A program made the translations under genes and the position numbers. From positions 1 through 24,795 of the forward strand of contig NEEC01000156.1 in assembly GCA_002189035.1 (NCBI GenBank): a stretch of 24,795 bases of DNA. The letters run 5' to 3'. This DNA is from Utricularia gibba. Lineage: Eukaryota > Streptophyta > Magnoliopsida > Lamiales > Lentibulariaceae. Under the pieces are notes generated by a model. The model searched no databases. It had not been told where the DNA came from and saw only the letters and a program-made list of their open reading frames with translations. Shown here piece after piece: positions 1 through 11,717 of this stretch (the stretch's first letter is position 1; every line of letters starts with the position of its first letter).

Positions 1-336
1 GACCAATAACAATATGGGGCCTATCTGGGTATGAAGCCCATTTCAGCATACCATCATCCAGCCTGCTTCCGTCCCGACCCACCACTTTCTCCGGGAGGAC
101 CCTGGTAATTCAAACTTGGAATTCTAGACGTTTGACGTCCACACCGTAGCACGGGTGAGTCCGACAGCAGGTCATAACCCCCTCTCTCGCCGCTTTCTGC
201 TTCTCTTGGTCCGCTCGAGTCAAATCAACTGGTCGTGGACTGCGTCTGTTGTTGTTAACTTCCTTTCGAAGTATCGTTCGGTTGAGAACTGGTTCTGTTC
301 GGCAACTGCGTCATTTGATCTAGATCCGTGGGTTCT
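1..336 (+). promoter_or_regulatory. 5' flank and 5' UTR of the dynamin gene
   Basis: No coding region is supported here. The segment lies directly upstream of the DRP1 start codon and should hold its proximal promoter and leader. A TGACGTCC element at 133-140 contains the TGACG/ACGT core recognised by plant bZIP (TGA-type) factors, overlapping a TTTGAC W-box-like core at 131-136; both are short and could be chance. The stretch from about 175 to 215 is pyrimidine-rich, as plant leaders often are. No clear TATA box was picked out. Confidence 0.4.
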
Positions 337-3300
337 ATGGCGACGATGGAGAGTTTGATTGGGCTGGTGAACAGAATTCAAAGGGCTTGCACTGCACTAG
401 GTGATTACGGCGGCGATCAGGCGTTTTCTTCCTTATGGGATGCCCTCCCCTCCGTTGCCGTTGTCGGTGGGCAGGTCGGTGTCGGATTATGTTTAGTGGC
501 TTGGGGAAGTCCGAATGTGGAATTGAAAAGTATTAGATCCATGCGGGTTCCTAGTTTTGGTGAATTACGCATAAAATGATCATATTAGAGGGGTTTTTTT
601 AAAATTCGTTTCTGCTTCTTGCTGGATCCAGAGTTCTGGAAAATCATCCGTGTTGGAGAGCATAGTAGGACGCGATTTTCTGCCTCGGGGTTCTGGTAAG
701 CCTTACGTCCTGTGTTATTTAGGAGGTTGTGCAATGAAATGATTGTGCAGTACTATATGATTTTCTGAATATTTGTGAGCAGGAATTGTTACTCGACGGC
801 CACTGGTGTTGCAACTGCAGAAAACAGAACAGGGGCAGCAGGAGTATGGAGAATTTGGGCATTTGCCTCGTAAAAGATTTACTGATTTTTGTAAGCCCTG
901 AAGTTTACCACTCTTGGAATATGGTGTTGTTCCCTTTCACTTTTATCTCACTGAAAACTTCTTTCTGGCGTAGCTTTGCTTCGCAAGGAAATTCAGGATG
1001 AAACTGACAGAGTAACTGGAAAGACGAAGCAAATATCTCCCGTTCCTATTCACTTAAGCATCTATTCTCCCCATGGTATTTCTCTAGTTTCTCACCTAGG
1101 GGCTATTTCTTCTACTGGAAAATTTCCAAACCTGTCCCTTTTCTTTTTCATATATTGCAATTCCCTCGTTTCTCATTTTAATGATAAATTTGCTGTTGCA
1201 GTTGTCAACTTGACGTTGATTGATCTCCCTGGGTTGACAAAGGTTGCTGTCGGTATGTGTGTTTTCTTTTTTTTTTTTTTTTCAGCATGGAGGTCTGCGT
1301 CATTCTCAGATTTTTTTATATGTTTTAATTCCATGTAGAGGGCCAACCTGAAAGTATAGTTCGAGATATTGAAAACATGGTTCGTTCTTATGTTGAGAAG
1401 GTACTAACAGGGACTTTTTACCCCCTTTTTCATGATATTATGCCATGGGCTTCATTTTATTGTTGTATATCATATAGCCCAACTGTATCATATTGGCTAT
1501 ATCTCCTGCAAATCAAGACATTGCCACATCAGATGCTATTAAAATTGCAAGGGAAGTTGATCCTTCGGGTGAGAACCTTGTGTGTGATAAAGAGTCAGAT
1601 GCCTGATGCGAATGTTTTAAGGTTGTGGTAAAGAGTTTATTCATCTTGGAAAGGTGAACGAACATTTGGGGTGCTGACCAAGCTTGATTTGATGGACCAA
1701 GGAACGAATGCACTTGATGTATTTTCCTTCTCTCCCAAGTCCTCTTTTTTCTTTGTATTCAAGTCATTCACCCTCTAATTTTTTGTTCTCTTATAGAGTT
1801 TTTTTTTTTGCTTGTGTGTGTGCATCTAAATAGGTGCTGGAAGGAAGGGCTTATCGTTTGCAACATCCTTGGGTGGGTATTGTGAATCGTTCACAAGCAG
1901 ACATTAACAAAAACATCGACATGATTACTGCCAGGAAAAAGGAACGCGAGTATTTTGCAACAAGTCCTGACTACGGGCACTTGTCTAGTAAAATGGGTTC
2001 TGAGTATCTTGCAAAGCTTCTCTCTAGGGTATATCTGGGATGCTATTTTAATATTTTTCCTACTCCAGGATGTTTCTTTTAATCATTTTTTTAATTTTTT
2101 ATTTCAGCACCTCGAATCTGTGATAAGGGCAAGAATACCAAGCATCACTTCACTGATTAACAAAAGTATTGATGAACTGGAATCTGAGATGGACCAACTT
2201 GGAAGGCCAATTTCCCTGGATGCCGGGGTCTGTTGTTTGACTTTCCTGTAGTTGTGATTATTATGTCTGTGGCTGACGTTTGTTTTCAGGCCCAACTGTA
2301 CACAATTCTGGAACTTTGTCGTGCTTTTGACAAAATATTCAAAGAGCACCTGGATGGAGGGTAAGCTCCAACATTTCGCCATATTTCTTCAAGAGCCATA
2401 TGATTTATTTAAATCAGTGTGCAATTTTAAACTAAGCACTATTTCAGCCGACCTGGGGGTGATCGTATTTATGGAGTGTTTGACAATCAGCTTCCAGCGG
2501 CGTTGAAGAAACTCCCATTTGATCGTCATTTATCAATACAAAGTGTCCGAAAGATTGTTTCGGAAGCTGATGGCTACCAACCCCACTTGATCGCACCGGA
2601 GCAAGGTTACAGACGGCTTATTGAGGGCTCTCTGAATTATTTCAGGGGCCCTGCTGAAGCTTCTGTGGATGCAGTATGTGTTACTGAGAGAAGCCTCTTT
2701 TCATCCATGCGATATTTAATATCAAATTGCCAAAAAAAAAAAAATCCATGTAACTGTTCGCCTGCAGGTTCATTTTGTCCTCAAGGAGCTTGTCAGGAAA
2801 TCAGTTGGGGAGTGTCAGGTGAGTTTAACGATGTTAGATGTTTCTTTATTTAATTGTTGTATTTACCGAAGTTGCTGTTTGGATGTGATAGGAGTTGAGA
2901 AGATTTCCATCTATGCAATCCGCTATTGCTGGAGCAGCAAATGAAGCTCTGGAGAGGTTCCGCGAGGAGAGCAAGAAAACAGTAATTAGGTTGGTCGATA
3001 TGGAATCCTCGTATCTGACTGTCGATTTCTTCCGGAGACTACCTCAGGAGGTCGAGAAAGTTGGAAACCCAGGTAGTGGCTCCAAGGATTCGACCCTGAG
3101 TGCTTCAAACCCAGATCGTTATGCAGAGGCGCACTTCAGGAGGATAGGATCGAACGTCTCGTCGTATGTTAGTATGGTCTCAGAGACTCTAAGGCACACT
3201 ATTCCCAAGGCTGTGGTTTACTGTCAAGTTAAGGAGGCAAAGTCTAATTTACTCAGTTTCTTCTATACCCAAGTTGGGAAGAAAGAGGTACACCATTTTC

Positions 3301-3512
3301 CGTTGTTGCTACCATCTGATTCACTCTTGCCCTGTACCCCCCGTGCCCTTTTCAAATAAGATATCTCGGGTGATATTACTCAGGGTGCACAGCTTTCTGA
3401 CCTTCTGGATGAAGATCCAACGCTGATGGACAGGAGACTCCAGTGTGCCAAACGGCTCGAACTTTACAAGAAAGCAAGGGATGAGATCGAGTCCGCTTCT
3501 TGGGTTCGGTAA
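337..3512 (+). CDS. DRP1E: Dynamin-related protein 1 (DRP1E-like large GTPase)
   Basis: Large GTPase of the plant DRP1 (phragmoplastin) family, which assembles on membranes at the cell plate and in clathrin-mediated endocytosis (family knowledge). Fifteen exons: 337-474, 632-695, 783-890, 974-1075, 1202-1252, 1339-1400, 1478-1568, 1654-1718, 1834-2028, 2108-2227, 2290-2360, 2448-2673, 2768-2818, 2892-3287, 3384-3512. All introns are GT-AG and phases close, giving 622 aa. Visible motifs: G1 GGQSSGKS (residues 44-51), switch-I Thr71 in IVTRRP, G3 DLPG (145-148), G4 TKLD (214-217), then the stalk ([23 protein letters not shown]-like region) and a C-terminal GED ending EIESASWVR. No PH or proline-rich domain, as expected for DRP1. 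The first intron falls inside the P-loop, after Gln46. The start ATG opens the conserved [17 protein letters not shown]. Length and the WVR end fit DRP1E best; the exact paralogue is inference. Confidence 0.96.
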
Positions 3513-4216
3513 ACCTGAGTTGCATATATTTATATACACACAACAGCTCATGATGGTAGTCGTGCATACATACCCTGATGTGGGTTGTAGCGCGGCGTTC
3601 ATTCTTCATTCTTCTACTATCCATCCGGTGGAGCTTTTCCCACATTCGCTGTTACTTGCATGAATTTTCCCTGCAGCTCGATGTATTTATTTACTCCTAG
3701 GTATCTGTGCTACTGGGGCTGAAATTGAAAAAGATGGTGGAATTCTACAAACATGACATATTCTTTTGGTTTTATATTGAGAATGATTCTGATGTCTACC
3801 AGAAGCGATGAGCACCACATTAAAAAAAGAAGTCGACGTGGTGCCAATTCCGTGCCACACGTTCTGCGAGGAGGAGGATGAGTTCCATGTTCCTTTCATA
3901 TTTGTGGCTGGTGCAACAGAATGCCGGTGGCCCGGAGTACCCCGTCGGGGCCTGAAGGACGTTCCGTCGGAGAATTGGAGTACTCGAATGGGGCAGGCCG
4001 CCCTCTCCTCTATCTCCTCCTGTCCTGGTGTTCCTCCCCGGTGCCACCGATTGATTCCCACTGCCCACCCGACTCTCCAACGTCCAAACGCAATAATTGA
4101 TTCCCACACTTTCCACTCCCGCCCCTACCACTCACTCACCTCTCATCCCATTTTTATTAAAAAAAGAAAATCGTTTTCAAAAAGGAACATTCCATCCATC
4201 ATGTGTCGAGGCATGG

Positions 4217-4225
4217 ACACGTGGG
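4217..4225 (+). promoter_or_regulatory. G-box / ABRE-like element upstream of the ABCC gene
   Basis: ACACGTGGG contains a perfect CACGTG G-box (4218-4223) with ABRE-type flanks. It lies about 400 bp before the predicted ABCC start codon. A weaker ACGTGG core occurs at 3836-3841. G-boxes bind bZIP and bHLH factors and are often abscisic-acid or light responsive; a role here is inference from position only. Confidence 0.35.
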
Positions 4226-4500
4226 ATGATTTTAGAAATGTGGTATGTGTGTGTACTGTGTATCTTCTATGCTAATTTTTTTTTGTCTTAATTTATGAAA
4301 AAATTGATCACCGTGAAGCAGTCGATGGAAAGTGAAATGTTATTTAATGGTGCACGTTTCCCAAATGAGCGGAGGCCGGTGATTTCAATCATCGCTTCCT
4401 TGTAGAATACGTATGATGATCGATTATCGTAATTAATATAAAAATAGGTTGAAAAATGTTATTACGTTTTTATTTCTGTTCCCTGTCCCCTGTCCCCGTG

Positions 4501-4522
4501 GTATATATATATATATATATAT
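4501..4522. repeat. (TA)n microsatellite in the ABCC promoter
   Basis: About ten uninterrupted TA units, roughly 95-115 bp upstream of the ABCC start codon. Its position is right for a TATA element, so length variation could affect expression of the transporter; that is inference. The GA-rich leader follows at about 4559-4586. Confidence 0.85.
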
Positions 4523-4616
4523 GTTTAGTGTTCAGATCATTTCTCTTACCTTGGCAGCGAGGCAGAGGAGAGAGAGGGAGAGGGGCTTCTGGGTTCTCCT
4601 CCACGAATTAAATTAG

Positions 4617-7600
4617 ATGGTGTTGGAGAAACTGGGCTTCGCTGCTCCTCCAGGTAAGCTGCTCTTCTTCTTCTTCATTTCTGGTTCCCAGTCTCGATCA
4701 TGCATGCAGGGGCACACACATTGAAGGTCATTGCAAATATTGCCTTTCTTTATGATACACGTCTGAGATCTTGCATCTCCGTCGTGAATATATAGCGGAG
4801 AGTATTCAGTTATGCTCATGCTCCAGCACCATTTTTTTTCTTCTGTGTGGGATGCAGAGCGTAGAGACCCATTTTTGTGTGTGTGTGTAAGGGTCTGAGT
4901 CTGTTCTCTCAATTCTGAGGATGGGTCGTAGTCCTCACAGATGGTGGTGGGCCACTTGCATAGAATGTTGTTTGTCCCTTTGTTGACTGGAGTGCTCCGC
5001 ACACAGGAATACTGTATAGAATATTAGGAGCTTTGTTTGCTTTCGGATAAGAACCAAAGTTCGACTTGTGTTCTTTCAAGTGTTTTAAGTTTGAGTTTTA
5101 TTGTAAAAACAGTAGCCGAGAGAACAGAGGAAAATCGCATGTGCCTCCTAGTTCACTCCATGTGGCTTTCTGTGCCAGTTTTCTCTTATCCCAATCAAGC
5201 CATACATTTATAACTATACGTAGAAGAGAGCAACTTCTGCCTTGTTTTGCTGTCTGCTGTCACAGAAATGTTTGGATCATTTTAAAATCCTATTCTCAAA
5301 TTGGTGTTTCTATCATAGCATGTATGAAGTGCTTCCAACAATAAATACGTACTTCAGTTGAAGTATATGAACCATACAGATGTTTTCTCTCAAGTTGCAC
5401 TTCTTACCGTGTGACTTATTTCAAACTATCAGCAGATCATGTCCTTGCTGAATTACGGAGTGTGTTATGGCCACAAGTTACGTCTCCCTGCAGTGCGGAA
5501 AAAGGAAGTATACTCATCAACTTCGTATTCTTGGCTACTCTCTTGCTATCATACATCAAGAACAGGCTGTATGGTTCATACAGTGGCTTAGGAAAGACAA
5601 AGGAGGTGAGGAGCTTCCTAAGGAAAGATGTAAAATACGGTGTCTCGTACAATCTAAGCGTAGTTTGCACCGTATTGTCTTTCATTGGTCAAGTTGGATC
5701 CTTGCTGTTGATATGCCTTGGGAACAGCGATGTAGAAACTCAATGTGAATCAAAAGAGTTGCTCCTTTGGTCAAGGAGTATACAGGGGGTCGCCTGGGCG
5801 CTCACATTGGTGACTCTGTTTAAGATTCGTGATAGGAAATGCATCAGATTTCCATGGATTCTCAGGCTCTGGTGGATATCAAGTTTCCTGTTGTGTCTGT
5901 GGCACGCCACCCTGGACGCTCGATTTGTAATGAGCCATGGACAACTTGGGATGCAGGAATATGCTGAACTCACTGGTTTCCTAGCTTCGTTCTGCTTGCT
6001 TGTTTTGTCGATCCGAGGAAACATAGCTGTAACTCTCAGTTTAGACCAGGAAGCCAGTGAGCCTCTACTGAATGGCAACGATGAGAAGCAATCGAGTTTG
6101 AGGAAAGATTGCCCTTATGGAAGAGCCACTCTCATACAACTAGTGACATTTTCTTGGCTCAATCCATTATTTGAGGTTGGTTTCAAGAAAGCACTTGATC
6201 AGGAAGATGTACCCAACGTTGACATAAAAGAGTCAGCAGCCTTTTTATCAGAGGCATTTGATGATTGTCTCAAGCGTACGAGGGAGCAAGGATCAGATTC
6301 CGCGGCTTCGATCTACAAGGCTATCTTCCTTTTCATAAGAAAGAAAGCAGCCATCAATGCTATGTTTGCTGTGACAAGTGCTGGAACATCTTATGTTGGC
6401 CCTTACCTCATGAACAATTTTGTGACATTCCTGAATGAGAAGAAATATAGGAGCTTGCAAAGTGGATACCTTTTAGCACTTGGTTTTCTCGGGGCTAAAT
6501 TGGTGGAGACAACAGCTCAAAGGCAATGGATCTTTGGAGCTCGTCAACTTGGGCTTCGTCTACGTTCTGCATTGATATCCCATATTTATAAAAAGGGTCT
6601 TGTCTTGACAAGCACTTCGCGCCAGAGCCGGACTAGTGGAGAGATGATCAACTTCATGAGTGTAGATGTGCAAAGAATCACAGATTTCATATGGTACTTG
6701 AATACCGTATGGATGCTTCCCGTGCAAATTGGCCTAGCCATGTATATATTGCATCTGAATCTAGGAATGGGAGCCTTGGTCTCTTTCACAGCAACGTTCA
6801 TCGTGATGGCTATCAACATACCATTGACAACAGTTCAAAAGCGTTACCAGACAAAGATCATGGAGGCAAAGGATGACAGAATGAAAGCAACTTCAGAAGT
6901 TTTACGAAACATGAAAACACTCAAACTACAAGCTTGGGATAGCTATTACCTTGAAAAGATAGAGAGCTTGAGGAAGATTGAACATAACTGGATCTGGAAA
7001 TCTCTGAGGTTGAATGCCTTGGGTGCTTTCATCTTCTGGGGTTCACCAGCCTTCATCTCCGTTGTTTCTTTCTGTGGATGCTACATGATGGGGATTCCAC
7101 TTACAGCAGGGACGGTTTTATCTTCTTTGGCTACGTTTAGAATGCTACAAGATCCCATTTTCAGTTTACCTGATCTGCTCAATGTTATAGCACAGGGAAA
7201 AGTATCCGTGGATCGAATCTCCTCTTACCTGCAAGAAGATGAGATTCAAGTGGATGCAATAGAAAACACTTCTTTTAGCCATACAGACTATCAGGTTGAG
7301 ATAGATGGTGGAAGGTTCTCTTGGGATAAGGGCTCCATAAATCCAACACTTGATCAAATAAATTTGAGAGTGAAAAGGGGGATGAAGGTGGCAATATGTG
7401 GAACAGTTGGATCAGGCAAATCAAGCCTACTTTCCTGCATTCTCGGAGAAATGCATAAGCTCGAAGGAACCGTGAATATAAGTGGATCAAAAGCATATGT
7501 TACTCAGTCTGCATGGATATTAACGGGAAATATTAGAGAGAACATTATATTTGGAAGGCCCTACGAGAGTGAAAAGTACCTCAGAGTAATAGAAGCCTGT

Positions 7601-10589
7601 GCACTTGCAAAGGATTTGGAGCTTTTTGCTGCAGGAGATTTGACGGAAATAGGGGAACGAGGAATCAACATGAGCGGTGGTCAGAAGCAACGGATACAAA
7701 TCGCACGTGCAGTCTACCAAAACGCTGATGTATATCTTCTTGATGACCCTTTTAGTGCTGTAGATGCTCACACCGGCACTCAGCTTTACCAGGTTTCATG
7801 TCTTCTTTCAACTTCAGTTCAGATATATGACTATCCATCATGAAGTTCACTGAGTTTCTTTCTTCTTTTTTGTCTGCCCAGGACTGCTTAATGGGAATTC
7901 TCAAGGAAAAGACAGTTCTCTATGTTACTCACCAAATCGAATTTCTCCATGCAGCAGACCTCATTCTTGTGAGTAGTTTCTTCTTCTTGCAAAAAAAGTG
8001 AGGGTGTATCTGATGAGAAAAAAAACTTATCCTCAGATGATGCAAAATGGAAAAATAGCGCAAGCTGGCACTTTTGAGGAACTTTTGAAGCAAAACATCG
8101 GATTTGAAGTTCTTGTTGGGGCACACAGCCAAGCTCTGGAATCAGTACGGACAGCTAACGCTTCAAGTAGAACATGTGAGTACACGCATGAACATGATGA
8201 GAATGAAAATGACTCTGATAACAAAGGAAATCAAGAGTTTCTTCAGTCAAAGCAAGGCTCCGAGCATAATCTCAGTGTTGAGATAACAGAAAAGGAAGGC
8301 AGACTTGTGCAGGATGAGGAAAGAGAGAAAGGAAGCATTAGCAAAGAAGTTTACATGTCTTATTTGACAACCGTGAAGAGAGGTACCTTAATCCCAGTAA
8401 TTCTTCTTGCACAAACATCATTCCAAGCTTTACAGATAACCAGCAACTATTGGATGGCTTGGGCCTGTCCAAGTGCAAAGTCTGAGCCTACTGTTCCGAT
8501 CAACGTCGTGTTGTTAATATATGCACTTCTTGGCCTCGGAAGTGCACTCTGTGTGCTTCTTCGAGCTACTTTAGTGGCCATAACTGGTTTGCTCACATCA
8601 GAGAAACTTTTCAGTAAAATGCTTCACAGTGTTTTCCGAGCGCCAATGGCGTTCTTTGACTCCACTCCAACAGGAAGAATACTGAATAGGGTAATTATTG
8701 GTAGAGCATAAACTGAAGCAGCTTATACGTGTTTTCTATTTACTTCTCTTGATGGATCTACAGGCTTCCATGGATCAAAGTGTTCTTGACTTGGAGATGG
8801 CAAACAAACTAGGGTGGTGCGCTTTCTCAGTAATTCAGCTTCTTGGGACTGTAGCAGTAATGTCACAAGTTGCATGGGAAGTCTTTGTCATCTTCATTCC
8901 AGTAACAGCAATTTGCATCTGGTACCAGGTAACAAAAGCCTTATATACTAACACTTACAAATACACAGATTATGAAATCTGGTCATTTATACAGCGGTAC
9001 TATAATCCAACTGCAAGAGAGCTTGCCCGTGTATCTGGTGTTCGGAGAGCTCCAATCCTACATCATTTTTCTGAATCACTTACTGGCGCTGCAACAATAC
9101 GTGCCTTTAACCAACAAAAGCGATTTACCGACATCAATCTGCGTCTCATTGACAGCCACTCAAGGCCTTGGTTTCACAATGTATCAGCTATGGAATGGCT
9201 CTCTTTCAGACTAAACCAGTTATCCAACTTTGTATTTGCTTTCTCTCTAGTCCTGCTAGTGAGTTTACCTGATGGAATCATAAATCCAAGTAAGTGCAAC
9301 TCGTTATACTTATGGCTATCCCAAAGTATTATAATTACAGAAACTTAGAACAAGTGCACTTTTGCAGGCATTGCAGGGCTGGCAGTTACCTACGGAATAA
9401 ATCTCAATGTTCTGCAAGCTTCAGTCATATGGAACATATGCAATGCAGAAAATAAAATGATATCAGTGGAGAGGATTCTCCAGTACTCAAGTCTTGCTAG
9501 TGAAGGACCCCTTGTTATTGAAGACTCAAGGCCACCAGTAAACTGGCCAGATTTCGGATCTATTTCCTTCACGAATTTGCAGGTAAAACTCTTAATAGAC
9601 TCCCCCACCCCCCTGCAATTCTCCGCGACTCATCACAAAAAGGACATATTTTGTGAGCAGATACGTTATGCTGAGCACCTTCCATCAGTATTGAAAGACA
9701 TCACCTGCACTTTCCCAGGAAGAAAAAGAGTTGGGGTTGTGGGAAGAACAGGTAGTGGCAAGTCGACGCTTATACAAGCCATTTTCCGCATTGTAGAAGC
9801 AAGGGAAGGCTATATTTCCATTGACGGCATAGACATATCAAAGATAGGCCTCCATGATCTCAGGCAAAGACTAAGCATCATTCCACAGGATCCAGCCATG
9901 TTCGAGGGAAGTGTTAGAGGAAATCTTGATCCATTAGGACAGCACCCAGATGACGAAATTTGGAGGGTAAAAATCCTACACATAAACAAAGTTTCATGCA
10001 GCAGACTAGACATTCAATAAAATTCGTGTGCAGGCACTAGACAAATGTCAACTAGGAGATTTGTTGCGCCAAAAGCCAGAGAAACTGGAAGCTGTTGGTA
10101 TGTTTCATTTTCATTACTGCAAAAGCTTACGTGAAATCTTCGAATTCAGTTAAAGAACTACAGATTTTTACAGTGGTGGAAAATGGGGACAACTGGAGTG
10201 TGGGTCAAAGGCAGCTATTCTGTCTTGGAAGAGCTCTACTGAAGAAAAGCAGCATTCTTGTTCTCGATGAAGCAACAGCATCAGTTGACTCTGCAACGGA
10301 TGGAATAATTCAGAAGATTATAGGGGAGGAATTCAAGGAGCGAACGATTATCACAATAGCACACCGGATCCACACAGTTATAGACAGTGATCTTGTCTTG
10401 GTACTAAGTGATGGTAAGAGAAGTGATTCACTTTCTGTCTCTCTCGTTTCTCTTGAAGATTCTCGATTAAAAAGACACCTTCTTTGAGCAGGAAGAATAG
10501 CGGAGTACGATACGCCATCTAAACTGCTGGAACAAGAGAACTCTCTCTTCTCCAAACTGATCAAGGAGTATTCACACAGACTAGGGTGA
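4617..10589 (+). CDS. ABCC: ABC transporter C family member (MRP-type, ABCC3/8-like)
   Basis: Full-size ABCC/MRP pump, which in plants moves glutathione conjugates and other organic anions, commonly into the vacuole (family knowledge; substrate unknown here). Eleven exons: 4617-4653, 5433-7792, 7882-7968, 8037-8690, 8764-8928, 8995-9289, 9368-9582, 9661-9966, 10034-10097, 10174-10413, 10492-10589; 1506 aa. Layout is TMD0-TMD1-NBD1-TMD2-NBD2. NBD1: Walker [10 protein letters not shown] (669-677), signature MSGGQKQR (759-766), Walker B VYLLDDPF (about 779-786), H-loop VTHQ. NBD2: Walker [10 protein letters not shown] (1299-1307), signature SVGQRQ (from 1403), Walker B ILVLDEAT (Asp1426-Glu1427). 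The start is inferred: the long second exon has no usable ATG before 5931 although homology begins earlier. The 37-nt exon [12 protein letters not shown], across a 779-nt intron, restores frame. The intron ends in CAGCAG, a tandem acceptor (5432 or 5435). No frameshifts. ABCC3/8 assignment is by general resemblance. Confidence 0.95.
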
Positions 10590-10947
10590 GAAAGCTCGAA
10601 GCTTTGAAACAAGAGGGAGAGCATAAAAAATGAAAGTGTACCTACTTCATTTTTGGTCTTTTGATGTACTACTGCAAACCGGAGTGACGGGTTCTTTAAC
10701 CCCATGAATGGGAATGACTGTTCTACTTGCTTTTATTACGTGGTTTTTTATGGTAAAAATCGATACTTTCCAAAAAATGGATATGTGAAATCATTAATGT
10801 CGGGACAAAAGATTCATTCTTTTCTTGAATCAACGGAGCGACGCGAGCTCTCGCTTTCAGATCTCGGAGAATCCGGTCATTTGTAGCGCTCCCGTGTTAC
10901 TTGACAAATCTTCACACCCCGAATCCCTGCGAATTCGGTTCTGTGTT

Positions 10948-11717
10948 ATGGATAAACTGGTATCTCTCTCCCTCTCATGGTGTTTTACGAGTTTCCATTT
11001 TTTCATTTCGGCTTCTACAAACGAGTTTGTGTCCCATTTGCGAAAAGGGGTTTGGGCTTTTCTTGCTTGTGAATGCGTTTGTGGGATAACTTGGTGGATG
11101 ATAGGTTCTGTGTGTTCTCTTTGATTCGTTCTGTTGAAAAGACGTGACATTCATTTCCTTGGTGTGAGTTCTAACAAACATCCCGAAAAATTTGTTCTTG
11201 AAAATCGTAGTTAGTTCTTATCTAGGTTTGTCATACTATTTCTTTTGTTTTAAAATGAAACGGCGAGCCGAGATGTCTGGCGATTAAGCCGCAAAATCCC
11301 CCATGTTTCCTAGGGAATTTTCCTGATACATGTTAGATCAAACTTAAAAAGCATTGGATTCTCTAGTTTTATTTAACGCCGCTGTATCTCAGCCTAGTGA
11401 AGGTTCGTATATCTGGACTTACCTTTCGCCGCAATGTTCAGGACGAAAACCCGCCTTACGAGAGCAAGACTGAACCTGCAAAAGAGTTTGAGGAAGATGT
11501 GACTCGTGAATCCCTGATCGAAATAGCTTATTTAGCACCCAACAACGGTGTAGCTGCTGCTCCCATGTCACCCAAATATGCAAACATCAATAAGGCTGAT
11601 GAGCCTCTCATCCATGATGGAAAGGAATTATACCGGGACAAGCTCATATCCATTTCGAATGCACCATCACCTGCAGCGAATGCGCAACCGCACCTTTCGC
11701 CTCAAATTGATGCTTAA
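10948..11717 (+). CDS. Uncharacterised small plant protein, 95 aa
   Basis: I do not recognise a named family. Two coding exons are proposed: 10948-10959 (M-D-K-L) and 11442-11717. They are joined across a 482-nt GT-AG intron (donor CTG|GTATCT, acceptor TTCAG|GAC), which keeps frame. The second exon's frame is open upstream but has no ATG before 11568, so a spliced start is needed. The protein is soluble-looking, acidic, rich in Pro, Ala and Asn, with no signal peptide or membrane segment. It contains a degenerate repeat: RESLIEIAYLAP (residues 26-37) and RDKLISISNAP (69-79), sharing R-x-x-L-I-x-I. The C-terminal third is Ser/Pro/Ala-rich and probably disordered. It lies downstream of the ABCC gene in the same direction with no evident functional link. 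The 12-nt first exon makes the start less certain than the body. Confidence 0.6.

Larger units (their letters stand above)
3513..4616. other. Intergenic region between DRP1 and the ABC transporter
   Basis: The left part should carry the 3' UTR and polyadenylation region of DRP1, the right part the promoter and leader of the ABCC gene. Open frames of 60-155 codons exist on both strands between about 3690 and 4275, but they overlap each other, resemble no family I know and lack supporting splice or codon patterns, so no gene is called. Minor structure: an 11-bp direct repeat TTGATTCCCAC at 4051-4061 and 4097-4107; a C-rich tandem CCCTGTCCCC/TGTCCCC at 4481-4497; a (TA)n tract; and a purine-rich GA stretch at about 4559-4586, probably in the ABCC leader. 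Confidence 0.6.

Noticed and set aside
1262-1283. Long T runs in introns (for example about 1267-1282 and 1799-1809) as terminators or retroposon tails
   Set aside because: They sit in polypyrimidine-rich introns of DRP1 and lack target-site duplications or internal promoter boxes.
3687-4275. Overlapping open frames of about 100-155 codons on both strands between DRP1 and ABCC
   Set aside because: They overlap each other on opposite strands, have no recognisable domain, no splice or homology support, and lie where the DRP1 3' UTR and ABCC promoter should be.
8764-8790. Met in place of the usual Thr in the ABCC motif A-S-T-D-Q-S (here A-S-M-D-Q-S)
   Set aside because: A single conservative-position difference in an otherwise intact gene; not enough to claim altered function.
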